A stretch of DNA of 39,817 nucleotides from Streptomyces silaceus (lineage in GTDB: Bacteria; Actinomycetota; Actinomycetes; Streptomycetales; Streptomycetaceae), in NCBI RefSeq assembly GCF_001419745.1, contig NZ_LIRJ01000344.1, forward strand, positions 1 through 39,817, written 5' to 3'. A program made the position numbers and the translations under genes. Below are positions 1 through 8,429 of the stretch, piece by piece. The first letter of the stretch is position 1; every line of letters starts with the position of its first letter. The notes beneath the pieces are model-generated. The model did no database searches, was not told where the DNA came from, and worked only from the letters and a program-made list of their open reading frames with translations.

Positions 1-353
1 GGGTGGGGGAGGGCGGATGCGCCATCGTGTGCTGCGACGAAGCGTCCGCCCATGGAGGGATGCGCACGGAACTGCGTGCGCGGAACCACACGTGTGTGGT
101 GGTCGAGTGATGCGTGCAGGGGCGCCCCGCACAACGTCCGGGATTCGGCCACCTCTTGACGGCGAGGTGGCGCCCGAGATGTGTTTGCGCAAACACGAGT
201 GGTCGGAGGAGAGTCTGGGAGCGGCCCAAGGGGGTGTCAAGGACTTGGACAGTATTGGGCCGCCGACTGACCGTCCGCGATGGTTACGCCAACATGAGCG
301 ACGTACGGCTGCCCGCACGGTCGGCCTCCAGGTGCCCTACGGGAGGTCGCGAC
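1..353. other. Gene-free leader upstream of the first LacI gene
   Basis: I see no convincing gene here. Open frames crossing it are extensions of, or shadows to, the LacI gene that starts at 354. It holds an inverted repeat at 85-100 (ACCACAC, 2-nt spacer, GTGTGGT) and a perfect 16-bp palindrome at 181-196, described separately. A good ribosome binding site, GGGAGG at 341-346, precedes the LacI start. The region therefore looks like the promoter and operator of that gene. Confidence 0.55.
181..196. promoter_or_regulatory. Perfect 16-bp palindrome, candidate LacI-family operator
   Basis: The sequence GTGTTTGCGCAAACAC is a perfect palindrome with a central CG, the usual form of operators bound by LacI/GalR dimers. 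It lies about 160 bp before the LacI gene at 354. Its right half, GCAAACAC, closely matches the right half (GTAAACAT) of the palindrome at 2579-2594 between the second LacI gene and the transporter. Shared recognition by one or both regulators is an inference. Confidence 0.65.
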
Positions 354-1409
354 ATGACCGCGCCGAAGCGGGCGAAGTCGCCCCGCTCACGTCCCCCGCG
401 CCAGTGGCCGTCCATGGCGGACGTCGCCGCGATGGCCGGGGTCTCCTCGCAGACCGTCTCCCGGGTGGCGAACAACCGGGAGAACGTCGACGGGGCCACC
501 CGCGAGAAGGTCCTGTCCGCCATGCAGGTCCTCGGCTACCGCCCCAACACGGCCGCCCGTGCCCTGGTCACCGGCAGGTTCGGGGCCTTCGGTGTGGTCA
601 GCTTCGACATGGGCGCGCACGGCAACGCCCGTACGCTCGGCGCGATCGCCGACGCCGCGCGCGAGGCGGATTTCTCCGTGAACTTCATGGGCGTACGCAC
701 GCAGACCGAGGCCGCCGTGCGCCACGCGGTCCAGCATCTGATGCTGCAGTCCGTCGACGGCATCGTGCTGATCGAGTCGCAGATTCTGGACACGCCCTCG
801 CTCCGGCTGCCGCCGTCCATGCCGGTGGTCGTCGCCGACGGGGACGCCGGTCACCGCTATCCCCACGTCGACTTCGACCAGGCCCACGGCGCCCACAGCG
901 TGGTGGCCCATCTCCTCGGGCTCGGACACCGGACGGTCCGGCACCTCGCCGGCCCTCACGACGCGTTCTCCGCGCGGCGGCGCGCGGAGTCCTGGCGCCG
1001 CACCCTGACCGACGCCGGAGCACCCGTCCCTCCGCTCGTCCACGGCGACTGGTCGGCGGCGTCGGGCTACCGGGCCGGTCTCGGCATCGCCCGACGCGGC
1101 GACGTCACCGCCGTGTTCGCCGCCAACGACCAGATGGCCCTGGGGCTGATCCGCGCCCTGCACGAGTCCGGCCGTGACGTGCCCGGCGACGTCAGCGTGG
1201 CGGGCTTCGACGACATCCCCGAGGCCGCCTACCTCCGTCCGCCCCTGACCACCGTCCAGCAGGACTTCGAGGTGGTCGGCCGGCACTGCGTCTCCCTGCT
1301 TCTCGACCAGATCGAGGGGCGCACCGACGGCCCACTGAGGAAGGAGGTGGAACCCGTCCTCGTGGTCCGTGCCAGCACGGCGCGTCCGCGGCGGGGCGGC
1401 ACGGCCTGA
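354..1409 (+). CDS. LacI-family transcriptional regulator
   Basis: This 351-residue protein is a complete LacI/GalR repressor, expected to bind DNA as a dimer and respond to a sugar. After a basic leader of about 20 residues comes the helix-turn-helix (MADVAAMAGVSSQTVSRV, about 21-38) and the hinge GYRPNTAARAL (about 61-71). A periplasmic-binding-protein-like sensor fills the rest. The start is ATG 354 because GGGAGG at 341-346 is well placed and an earlier in-frame ATG at 114 would add 80 low-complexity residues. Its stop is 10 bp from the stop of a second, paralogous LacI gene on the other strand. It probably acts on the adjacent transporter and on its own promoter (palindrome 181-196). The inducer cannot be read from the sequence. 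Confidence 0.93.
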   Translation: MTAPKRAKSPRSRPPRQWPSMADVAAMAGVSSQTVSRVANNRENVDGATREKVLSAMQVLGYRPNTAARALVTGRFGAFGVVSFDMGAHGNARTLGAIADAAREADFSVNFMGVRTQTEAAVRHAVQHLMLQSVDGIVLIESQILDTPSLRLPPSMPVVVADGDAGHRYPHVDFDQAHGAHSVVAHLLGLGHRTVRHLAGPHDAFSARRRAESWRRTLTDAGAPVPPLVHGDWSAASGYRAGLGIARRGDVTAVFAANDQMALGLIRALHESGRDVPGDVSVAGFDDIPEAAYLRPPLTTVQQDFEVVGRHCVSLLLDQIEGRTDGPLRKEVEPVLVVRASTARPRRGGTA

Positions 1410-1419
1410 CCCGCGCCGC

Positions 1420-2505
1420 TCAGCGTTCCTCCGCGTCCTGTCGCGGGGCCGCGACGCTGGCCCGCTCCACCAGGGTGGTCGGCACGAGCTGTATCCCCGT
1501 CACCGTCTCGCCGCGCAGCTCCCTCAGCGCGGCCTCCACGCACAACTCGCCCACCTGGGCGAAGTCCTGACGGATCGTCGTCAGCGGTGGGATGAAGGAG
1601 GACGCCTCCACGATGTCGTCGAAGCCGACGACGCTCACGTCCTCGGGGACCCGGACGCCTCGTTCGTTGAGCGCACGCAGCACGCCGAGGGCCATCTGGT
1701 CGTTGGCCACGAACACCGCCGTGCAATCGGCCTCGTCGGCGAGGCGCAGTCCCGCCTCGTAGCCCGAGTCGGGCGTCCAGTCGCCACGCAGCAGGGGCGG
1801 CACCCTGCGGCCCTCCTCGCGCAGCACCGCCTCCCAGGCGTCGGCGCGCCGGCTCGCCGCGAACGACGCCTCGGGCCCTGCCACGTGCCACACCGTGCCG
1901 TGTCCGCGGTCGAGCAGGTGCCGCACCGCCGTCCGGGCGCCCTGGCGCTGGTCCGTGTCCACGACCGGGAAGCGGCCCGTGGAGTCGGAGTCGACGACGA
2001 CCACCTTGACGTGCGGCGGCAGCGTCAGCGCGGCGGTGTCGATCAGGTGCACCTCCATGATCAGGACGGCGGCGTCGACGGCCAGCTCGTCGAGCCGGCT
2101 GAAGGCGCCCCTGACATCGCCCTGTGTCGGGGCGTCGAGCGGGATCAAGGTGACGGCGTAGCCCGCGCGGGACGCAGATGACGCGATGGCCTCCAGCGTG
2201 CGGACGTTGCCGTGGCTGGCCAGCCCCATGGTGATGACGCCGATGACGCGGAAGTCGCCGCGCTTGAGGGCGCGGGCCGCGCTGTTGGGCCGGTAGCCCA
2301 GCTCCTTCATGGCGTCGATGACCTTCTGACGGGTGCTCTCGACGACGGCGGGGTCTCCGTTGGAGACCCGCGAGACGGTCTGCGAGGAGACCTCGGCGAG
2401 CCGGGCGACGTCCGCCATGGAGACCCGGCGCGGCCTGCCCCGCGCCCCTCGTCGTCCGTCGCCCCCGGCCGCCGCCGAACGGCCGGCCGTGCTCTTGTCA
2501 CTCAC
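1420..2505 (-). CDS. LacI-family transcriptional regulator, divergent from sugar transporter
   Basis: This 361-residue LacI/GalR protein has the helix-turn-helix MADVARLAEVSSQTVSRV near residue 30 and the hinge GYRPNSAARAL, then a sugar-sensor domain ending in the typical VSVVGFDDIVEASSFIPPLTT-like stretch. The GTG at 2505 is chosen because a purine-rich GAGGGAGAG lies just before it; an ATG at 2601 would lie beyond the operator-like palindrome at 2579-2594. It reads away from the ABC transporter genes, the standard layout for a local repressor of sugar uptake. It is clearly related to the LacI at 354-1409 (same SSQTVSRV recognition helix), and the two genes converge tail to tail. The ligand is unknown. 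Confidence 0.92.
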   Translation of the reverse strand: MSDKSTAGRSAAAGGDGRRGARGRPRRVSMADVARLAEVSSQTVSRVSNGDPAVVESTRQKVIDAMKELGYRPNSAARALKRGDFRVIGVITMGLASHGNVRTLEAIASSASRAGYAVTLIPLDAPTQGDVRGAFSRLDELAVDAAVLIMEVHLIDTAALTLPPHVKVVVVDSDSTGRFPVVDTDQRQGARTAVRHLLDRGHGTVWHVAGPEASFAASRRADAWEAVLREEGRRVPPLLRGDWTPDSGYEAGLRLADEADCTAVFVANDQMALGVLRALNERGVRVPEDVSVVGFDDIVEASSFIPPLTTIRQDFAQVGELCVEAALRELRGETVTGIQLVPTTLVERASVAAPRQDAEER

Positions 2506-2578
2506 CCGAATCTCTCCCTCGTCCGCTACTGCTTCGTGCTTGACGCCCCCCAGAGGGGATGTCACCATCACGCTACCG

Positions 2579-2594
2579 ATGATTACGTAAACAT
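2579..2594. promoter_or_regulatory. Imperfect palindrome between LacI gene and transporter, candidate operator
   Basis: ATGATTACGTAAACAT is a palindrome with one mismatched pair around a central CG. It sits in the 204-bp divergent gap between the regulator (start 2505) and the first permease (start 2710). The right half GTAAACAT resembles GCAAACAC of the palindrome at 181-196, giving a shared half-site GYAAACAY. The local sequence is AT-rich for this genome, as expected for a promoter/operator. Repression of the transporter from this site is an inference. Confidence 0.65.
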
Positions 2595-2709
2595 TTCTCA
2601 TCGCCCGCCCCGACCAGGGCCTCTTTTTCCGCCTCCGGGCAGACCTGTCTCGCTTCCCTCGACTCGCCCCCGTCTCCGGACTGTTCGGTCACCGACGCAA
2701 GGACCCAGC

Positions 2710-3621
2710 ATGACGCTCCTGTCGACGCGCGCCACGGCACCATCACCCCGCTTCCGGCTCCGCAAGGAGGCCCTGGTCGGCTGGGGATTCGTCGGTCCGT
2801 TCGTCGGGGTCTTCGGTCTCGTCTTCCTCGCGCCGATCGGATACGCCCTGTACCTGAGCCTCTTCCAGGACCGGCTGATCGGCGGCACCTCTTTCGTCGG
2901 CCTCGACAACTACACCCAGGCGCTCTCCGGCCCCCGTTTCTGGGACGGGCTGGTCCGCGTCGGCCTCTTCCTCCTCGTACAAGTGCCGATCATGCTCGGC
3001 ATCGCGCTCCTGGCCGCACTCGCGATCGACAGCGGAAGGCTGTACGGCACGGCCTTCTTCCGCGTCGCGATCTTCCTGCCGTATGCCGTGCCCGCCGTCG
3101 TCGCCAGCTTGATGTGGGGCTTCATGTACGGCACGCGGTTCGGCCTCGTCGGCAACATCAACGAGGCGTTCGGCGTCACGCTGCCCGACCCGCTCTCGCC
3201 CTCGCTGGTCCTCGCCTCCATCGGCAACATCGTGACCTGGGAGTTCGTCGGCTACAACATGCTGATCCTCTACTCCGCGCTCAAGGTCGTGCCCCGCTCC
3301 CTCTACGAGGCCGCGGCCATCGACGGCGCCGGTGAGTGGCGCGTCGTGACCTCGATCAAACTGCCGGCCATCCGCGGCGCCCTCGTCATCGCGACGATCT
3401 TCTCGATCATCGGCAGCTTCCAGCTGTTCAACGAGCCGAGCATCCTGCAGAAGCTCGCCCCCAACGCGATCACCAACGACCTGACCCCCAACCTCTACAC
3501 CTACTCGCTGGCCTTCTCCGGGCAGCAGCACAACTACGCGGCGACCGTGGCGATCGTGATGGGCGTGCTCACCGCGATCATCGCCTACGCGGTCCAGCTG
3601 CGCGGCATGCGGAAGGGCTGA
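2710..3621 (+). CDS. Sugar ABC transporter permease, MalF-like
   Basis: This 303-residue inner-membrane protein has about six hydrophobic segments, beginning with GFVGPFVGVFGLVFLAPIGY (about residues 24-43). The EAAAIDGAGEW signature, where a permease contacts its ATPase, lies near residue 200. This marks it as the first permease of a CUT1-type carbohydrate importer. The start ATG 2710 has AAGGA a few bases upstream; longer open frames run into the divergent promoter. It is followed after 4 bp by the second permease and then the binding protein. No ATPase gene is in the cluster. In Streptomyces such importers commonly share the multitask ATPase MsiK encoded elsewhere (established knowledge; application here inferred). 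Confidence 0.92.
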   Translation: MTLLSTRATAPSPRFRLRKEALVGWGFVGPFVGVFGLVFLAPIGYALYLSLFQDRLIGGTSFVGLDNYTQALSGPRFWDGLVRVGLFLLVQVPIMLGIALLAALAIDSGRLYGTAFFRVAIFLPYAVPAVVASLMWGFMYGTRFGLVGNINEAFGVTLPDPLSPSLVLASIGNIVTWEFVGYNMLILYSALKVVPRSLYEAAAIDGAGEWRVVTSIKLPAIRGALVIATIFSIIGSFQLFNEPSILQKLAPNAITNDLTPNLYTYSLAFSGQQHNYAATVAIVMGVLTAIIAYAVQLRGMRKG

Positions 3622-3625
3622 GCCG

Positions 3626-4582
3626 ATGACCACCTCCCTCACCGGTACGGCGCCCGAACCCGCGACCGTGCCCCCGGCCGCGCCGCGCGCCGCGGCCACC
3701 ACGGCCAGGCGCCGCAAGCGCGTCCCCGGCACCCCGCTCAACCCCCGCCCCAGCGTTCGCCTGACCCTCGTCACCGGCTTGGTCCTCGTCTACACCCTGT
3801 TGCCGCTCGCCTGGCTCTTCATCAACGCCACGAAGACCCAGAAGGGCCTCCTGGACTCCTTCGGCCTCTGGTTCGCCGACGACTTCGACCTCTGGGACAA
3901 CATCGGCCGGACCCTCACCTACGACGACGGCGTCTTCGTCCGCTGGTTGCTGAATACGCTCCTGTACGTCGTCGTCGGAGCGGGCGGTGCCACTGTCCTC
4001 GCCGTCCTCGGCGGCTACGCGCTGGCCAAGTACGCCTTCCCCGGACGCCGGGCGGTCTTCGCGGTCGTCATCGGAGCCGTGGCCGTGCCGGGCACCGCGC
4101 TGGCCGTGCCCACCTTCCTGATGTTCAGCAAGATGGGCCTGACGAACACCCCGTGGGCCGTCGTCATCCCGTCGCTGATCTCGCCCTTCGGCCTGTACCT
4201 GATGTGGATCTTCGCAGCCGAGGCCGTTCCGGACGAACTGCTGGAGGCCGCGCGGATCGACGGTTCGGGCGAGCTGCGCACCTTCTTCCGGATCGCGCTG
4301 CCCCTCCTGATGCCCGGGACGGTGACCGTTCTGCTCTTCTCGATGGTCGCGACATGGAACAACTACTTCCTGCCGCTGATCATGATCAAGGACCCCGACT
4401 GGTACCCGCTGACCCTCGGCCTGAACGCCTGGAACGCCCAGGGCCAGACGGCCGGCGGAGAGGCCGTCTTCGACCTCATCATCACCGGGTCCCTGCTGAC
4501 GATCGTCCCGATCGTGGTGGTCTTCCTGCTGCTCCAGCGGTACTGGCAGTCCGGTCTGGCCGCCGGCAGCGTCAAGGAATGA
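3626..4582 (+). CDS. Sugar ABC transporter permease, MalG-like
   Basis: This 318-residue protein is the partner permease of the CUT1-type importer. A proline/alanine-rich cytoplasmic head of about 50 residues precedes the first membrane segment (LTLVTGLVLVYTLLPLAWLF), with about six segments in all. The ATPase-contact loop EAARIDGSGEL appears near residue 210, as in MalG-type proteins. It begins 4 bp after the upstream permease stop, so the two are very likely co-translated. The binding-protein gene follows after 72 bp. Substrate is unknown: no glycoside hydrolase lies beside it to suggest one. Confidence 0.92.
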   Translation: MTTSLTGTAPEPATVPPAAPRAAATTARRRKRVPGTPLNPRPSVRLTLVTGLVLVYTLLPLAWLFINATKTQKGLLDSFGLWFADDFDLWDNIGRTLTYDDGVFVRWLLNTLLYVVVGAGGATVLAVLGGYALAKYAFPGRRAVFAVVIGAVAVPGTALAVPTFLMFSKMGLTNTPWAVVIPSLISPFGLYLMWIFAAEAVPDELLEAARIDGSGELRTFFRIALPLLMPGTVTVLLFSMVATWNNYFLPLIMIKDPDWYPLTLGLNAWNAQGQTAGGEAVFDLIITGSLLTIVPIVVVFLLLQRYWQSGLAAGSVKE

Positions 4583-4654
4583 CCCTCCCCGACCTCCAGC
4601 CGCTTTCTCCTGTTCCGCCCCGTCCATCCGCACCACCGACCAGGAGCACATCCC

Positions 4655-5989
4655 ATGAGAACGCACACCCCCCGCAGACTGCTCGGAGCGCTCGCCGTGG
4701 CCTCCGCGCTCGCCCTGACCGCCACGGCCTGTGGCTCCGGCGAGTCGGACGGCGGTGACAGCGGCCCCAAGGACGTCAAGGCCGCGCTGGAGAAGGGCGG
4801 CAAGGTGACGGTGTGGGCCTGGGAACCCACACTCAAGAAGGTGGCGGCGGACTTCGAGAAGAAGTACCCGAAGGTCGACATCGACCTGGTCAACGCCGGT
4901 ACGGGAGACAAGCAGTACACGGCGCTCCAGAACGCCGTGTCGGCCGGCTCGGGCGCCCCCGACGTGGCCCAGCTCGAGTACTACGCCCTCGGCCAGTTCG
5001 CCATCGGCAAGTCCGTCGAGGACCTCTCCGCCTACGGGGCACAGAAGCACGCCACGAGCTTCACCCTCGGCCCCTGGAGCGCCGTGTACAGGGACAAGGC
5101 CATCTACGCCCTGCCCATGGACTCCGGCCCCATGGCGTTCTTCTACAACAAGAAGGTCTTCGACAAGCACGGCATCAAGGTCCCGACCACCTGGGACGAG
5201 TACGTGGACGCCGCCCGCGCCCTCCACCGCGCCGACCCCGAGGTCTTCATCACCAATGACACAGGAGATGCCGGCGCCACCACCAGTCTCATCTGGCAGG
5301 CCGGCGGCCGCCCCTACAAGACGGACGGCACCCATGTGAAGGTCGACTTCGGCGACGAGGGCAGCAAGAAGTACACCTCCACCTGGCAGAAACTCCTCGA
5401 CGACAAGCTGGTCGCGCCGATCAGCTCCTGGAGCGACGCCTGGTACAAGGGGCTGGCCGACGGCTCCATAGCCACCCTCTCCATCGGCGCCTGGATGCCG
5501 GCCAACTTCACCTCCGGCGTCCCCTCCGCTTCGGGCGACTGGCGGGTCGCCCCGCTGCCGCAGTGGAAGAAGGGCGCCAAGGTCAGCGCCGAGAACGGCG
5601 GCAGCGCGCTGGCCATCCCGAAGGCCGCCAAGAACAAGGAACTGGCCTACGCCTTCACGGAGTTCGCGACCACCGGTGCCGGGGCCAGCACCCGTGTCGC
5701 CGAGGGCGCCTTCCCCGCCACCCGGACCGACCTGGAGTCGAAGGCCTTCCTCGACACCGAGTTCCCCTACTTCGGCGGCCAGAAGGCCAACCGCGTCTTC
5801 GCCGAATCCGCCCGCAACGTCGGTCCGAACTGGACCTACCTGCCCTACCAGACGTACGCGAACTCGATCTTCAACGACACCGTGGGCAAGGCCTACGTTT
5901 CGTCGACCAAGCTCGCGGACGGACTGGACACCTGGCAGAAGGCCAGCGTGAAGTACGGCAACGACCAGGGGTTCACCGTCAACGAGTGA
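4655..5989 (+). CDS. Extracellular solute-binding lipoprotein of the sugar ABC transporter
   Basis: This 444-residue protein is a family 1 solute-binding lipoprotein that would capture the sugar outside the membrane and pass it to the two permeases. The N-terminus is a lipoprotein signal peptide: basic start (MRTHTPRR), hydrophobic core, and a lipobox ending at Cys26 (LTATAC). The mature part begins with an acidic/glycine linker, then a binding-protein fold with the PMDSGPMAFFYNKKVFDK stretch typical of maltose/oligosaccharide-type members. It is the last gene of the importer operon and is followed by a hairpin at 5993-6021. Specificity cannot be assigned. Confidence 0.93.
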   Translation: MRTHTPRRLLGALAVASALALTATACGSGESDGGDSGPKDVKAALEKGGKVTVWAWEPTLKKVAADFEKKYPKVDIDLVNAGTGDKQYTALQNAVSAGSGAPDVAQLEYYALGQFAIGKSVEDLSAYGAQKHATSFTLGPWSAVYRDKAIYALPMDSGPMAFFYNKKVFDKHGIKVPTTWDEYVDAARALHRADPEVFITNDTGDAGATTSLIWQAGGRPYKTDGTHVKVDFGDEGSKKYTSTWQKLLDDKLVAPISSWSDAWYKGLADGSIATLSIGAWMPANFTSGVPSASGDWRVAPLPQWKKGAKVSAENGGSALAIPKAAKNKELAYAFTEFATTGAGASTRVAEGAFPATRTDLESKAFLDTEFPYFGGQKANRVFAESARNVGPNWTYLPYQTYANSIFNDTVGKAYVSSTKLADGLDTWQKASVKYGNDQGFTVNE

Positions 5990-5992
5990 CGC

Positions 5993-6021
5993 GACGAGGG
6001 CGGGCCGGCGAGGCCCTCGTC
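5993..6021 (+). terminator. Hairpin after the ABC operon
   Basis: A 9-bp perfect stem (GACGAGGGC / GCCCTCGTC) with an 11-nt loop begins 4 bp after the binding-protein stop codon. There is no U tract, which is common for actinobacterial hairpin terminators. Its position at the operon end supports the call. Confidence 0.6.
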
Positions 6022-6100
6022 CGGTGGCCGCGATAAGGGCCGGCTGCCCGAAGGGCGGCCCGCCCCTGCCCTCGACAGCCGACCGGACTATGTTGACCGG

Positions 6101-6547
6101 ATGCAGCCACAGCAGGGCCACACCACCCCTCCCCAACCAGCCGCCGCGCCCGCGCATCCGCGGAGCCGTACGACAGCCGCAGCCATGTGGCTGGTTGTGG
6201 GCCTCGTCGTCGGTGCCGGTGCCGTCGGAGGGGCGTGGGCTCTGAGCGGCGACGGTGCGAGTTCGGAGGGTGCGACCGCGGCAGGGGACGCGCATGCCGC
6301 CTGCCAGGCGCTCGACGGATTCGACGAGGCGCAGTACACGGAGAAGGGCTCGGTCGGCGATATCGCCGTGAACCGGTACGCCGCCGCGGGAGCGTTCGCC
6401 GCGGCGGCCGCGGCGGGGGATGCGCAGTACAAGCCGCTCTCCCAGGCGATACGCCGCTCGCAGGAGCGCCATGCCCGGGTCTTCGAGTTCGACGCCGCGG
6501 CGAAGAAGGACCTGGACAAGGCCCGTGGGATCTGCCGGGATCTGTAG
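6101..6547 (+). CDS. Small membrane-anchored protein of unknown function
   Basis: This 148-residue protein has a Pro/Gln/His-rich cytoplasmic leader (1-25), one membrane segment (about 26-48, AAAMWLVVGLVVGAGAVGGAWAL) and an extracellular, alanine-rich, probably helical domain with two cysteines (around CQALDGFD and the C-terminal GICRDL). I do not recognise the family. ATG 6101 is chosen because the membrane segment then falls at the usual distance; no strong ribosome binding site is visible, and an ATG at 6090 is in another frame. It stands alone between the ABC operon hairpin and the convergent YihY gene. A cell-surface role is inferred only from topology. Confidence 0.75.
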   Translation: MQPQQGHTTPPQPAAAPAHPRSRTTAAAMWLVVGLVVGAGAVGGAWALSGDGASSEGATAAGDAHAACQALDGFDEAQYTEKGSVGDIAVNRYAAAGAFAAAAAAGDAQYKPLSQAIRRSQERHARVFEFDAAAKKDLDKARGICRDL

Positions 6548-6609
6548 CGTCGGTCCGCAGTGGCGGTGACGTGCGGTCAGGTCCGTCGGGGGCAGCGTGA
6601 CCGCGATCG

Positions 6610-7554
6610 TCACTCCGGCCGACGGCCTCGTCCCCCTGCCAGTTGATCCGAATGATCGGCCCCGTCCGTCCCTTGCTGCATGCTGAGGGCGGCCGAGAAC
6701 TGGGCGCCCGTCAGGATCGCCAGGTTGGAGAGCCACAGCCAGATGAGGAAGACGATGGCACCGGCGAGCGATCCGTAGAGCTGACTGTAGGTGCCCATGA
6801 TGGATGTATAGAGCGCGAACCCTCCGGTCACCACCAGCCACAGCACTCCGGCCAGAATCCCGCCGGGGAGGCTGACATGGCGCTTGCGGGCCTGTTCCGG
6901 TCCCGTGCGGAACACCGTGCACACCAGGAGGACGATCAGTGCGAGCAACATGGGCCAGCGTGCGATCGACCAGGCAACGGCGACAGCCGAGTCCAGGTGC
7001 AGGGCCCGCCCGAATTCTTCGGCGAGCGGCCGGCTGAGCACCAGCACCAGCGATGTCATCACGAGGAGCGCGAGCAGGGTCAGCGCCGTGAGAATGGTGT
7101 GGTGCGCCCTGGAGAGAGGGGTGCGCCGGTCCGGGGTGCGGTGCATGCGGTGCAGGGCTCGCCGGCAGACGGCCAGGTAGCTGCATGAGGACCAGACCGC
7201 GCTCACCGTCCCGGTGACGATGACGGTCCACGCTCCGGCGTTCTCGCGCAGCATGCGGGTGAGCAGTTCGTGCAGCTGATTGCTTGCTTGCCCCGGTGCG
7301 TAGGTGGTCACATGCTCGATCAGCGACTGGGCCGCGTCCGGGCTGAGGAGGCCGAAGACGGCGACCGTCACCAGGAGGGCGGGGAGCACTGCCAGCGTGG
7401 CGTAGTAGGTGAGGGCGGCGGCATAGTCGCTGATGTCGTCGTCCCACAAGGAGACCGGTGTGCGGCGCAACGCCCGCCGCCAGGACGTGACGGTCGCCGC
7501 GTCCGACTCGGTGGGGGGTGGAGCGACACCTGCGTCAGACTGCTGCGTCGTCAT
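6610..7554 (-). CDS. YihY/BrkB-family inner membrane protein
   Basis: This 314-residue protein is a member of the YihY/virulence factor BrkB family of polytopic membrane proteins. The N-terminal cytoplasmic part leads into the family hallmark around SLWDDDISDYAAALTYYATLAVLPALL, and about six membrane segments follow. Near the C-terminus is GSLAGAIVFLIWLWLSNLAILTGAQF, also typical. The start ATG 7554 has AAGGGA upstream; an in-frame ATG at 7644 would add 30 residues unlike the family. The biochemical role of the family is unsettled (once mis-assigned as RNase BN). It lies next to stress-type small genes. Confidence 0.9.
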   Translation of the reverse strand: MTTQQSDAGVAPPPTESDAATVTSWRRALRRTPVSLWDDDISDYAAALTYYATLAVLPALLVTVAVFGLLSPDAAQSLIEHVTTYAPGQASNQLHELLTRMLRENAGAWTVIVTGTVSAVWSSCSYLAVCRRALHRMHRTPDRRTPLSRAHHTILTALTLLALLVMTSLVLVLSRPLAEEFGRALHLDSAVAVAWSIARWPMLLALIVLLVCTVFRTGPEQARKRHVSLPGGILAGVLWLVVTGGFALYTSIMGTYSQLYGSLAGAIVFLIWLWLSNLAILTGAQFSAALSMQQGTDGADHSDQLAGGRGRRPE

Positions 7555-7736
7555 GTTCGTGATCCCTTGCCGTGATGACGTTCTGTGGGTTGGACCCAGC
7601 CCGCGGACGGATGTTACGCACCAGTGTCGGGGTGTCAGCGACACGGTCCACGACGTGCGACGCGCGTGAGTCGGAGAAACTCATCCCGCGGCGGCCTGAG
7701 GCCGATTCTTTCTCCGGCAGGGTTCAAGCGCATGAA

Positions 7737-7769
7737 GGAGGGGCGGCCCCGCTCTGAGGCCGCCCCTCC
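7737..7769 (-). terminator. Hairpin terminator of the CsbD-like gene
   Basis: A perfect 12-bp stem, GGAGGGGCGGCC paired with GGCCGCCCCTCC, encloses a 9-nt loop. It lies 20 bp beyond the stop of the minus-strand CsbD-like gene at 7789. No long U tract is present. Confidence 0.75.
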
Positions 7770-7788
7770 CCGGGATTTCGTTGTGCGG

Positions 7789-7962
7789 CTAGCGCTTGCC
7801 GATGTCCTTGGTCTTTTCCTTGACCTGGCGCGCGTCGCCCTTCATCTGCTGGGCGCGGCCTTCGCCTGTGAGGCGTTCGTTGCCCACGGCGCGTCCGGCG
7901 GCCTCCTTGGCGGCACCGACGGCCTGGTCGAGCTTCGCCTTGGCCTTCTCGCTGGCGGTCAT
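7789..7962 (-). CDS. CsbD-like stress protein, 57 residues
   Basis: A short gene reading MTASEKAKAKLDQAVGAAKE at the N-terminus, then AAGRAVGNERLTGEGRAQQM and KGDARQVKEKTKDIGKR. This is the small, hydrophilic, helical CsbD pattern (K/A/E/Q-rich with a central GxGxxxQxxG-like segment). In Bacillus and actinomycetes CsbD proteins belong to general-stress regulons; their function is not established. The start ATG 7962 is preceded by GCGGAG. A 12-bp hairpin follows the gene. Similar small Streptomyces genes sit beside the hydrophobic protein type found at 8196, which suggests shared stress control, though I could not define a sigma-B-type promoter. Confidence 0.88.
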   Translation of the reverse strand: MTASEKAKAKLDQAVGAAKEAAGRAVGNERLTGEGRAQQMKGDARQVKEKTKDIGKR

Positions 7963-8195
7963 CTCCGCTCACGCTCCCTTGGCATCGACATCATGTGATC
8001 ACCCTCCGCCTCACCGCTGCGGTCGTCGGTAAACATCATCGGTCCGGGGGATTCCGGCGCCGCCAGATGGAGGGACGGGGGTGGAAGCGAGCATTCCAGG
8101 TGCGCCCAGATGCCCTGCATCCGGTGAAAGAAACGTGCTTCTCGTGTGTTTGTGGGCGCGAGTCAGGAGCACAAGGTGGTCAGGAGGTAATAACA

Positions 8196-8366
8196 ATGGT
8201 TCCCCTGCTCGTAGTTCTTCTTCTGGCTCTGCTCCTGTTCGGTGCGGGCTTCGCCCTCAAGGCGCTGTGGTGGATAGCTGTTGTCGTGCTGGTCGTGTGG
8301 CTGCTCGGCTTCGTGATCCGGCCTGCCGCGAGTGGCGGTCGCAAGGGCCGCTGGTACCGATGGTGA
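8196..8366 (+). CDS. Small hydrophobic membrane protein, 56 residues
   Basis: This 56-residue protein starts MVPLLVVLLLALLLFGAGFA and has two hydrophobic helices separated by a short turn (KALWW), ending in a basic, aromatic tail (GRKGRWYRW). The start ATG 8196 is fixed by a near-perfect ribosome binding site, AGGAGGT at 8182-8188. I recognise it as the short hydrophobic protein common in Streptomyces genomes, of unknown function. It is divergent from the CsbD-like gene across 233 bp and followed by a very strong terminator. The topology suggests an integral membrane role under stress; that is inference. Confidence 0.88.
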   Translation: MVPLLVVLLLALLLFGAGFALKALWWIAVVVLVVWLLGFVIRPAASGGRKGRWYRW

Positions 8367-8429
8367 TGAGCGCCTGAATATCCATAATCTCCATTGCGCG
8401 ATACGCGGCCACGGCAGGTGGCACTGACA

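Noticed and set aside
3578..7447. Very long open frame (about 1289 codons) on the minus strand
   Set aside because: It runs antisense to the permease, binding-protein and small membrane-protein genes and through the YihY gene in another frame. Composition is Arg/Gly/His-rich with no family pattern. It is a GC-bias shadow.
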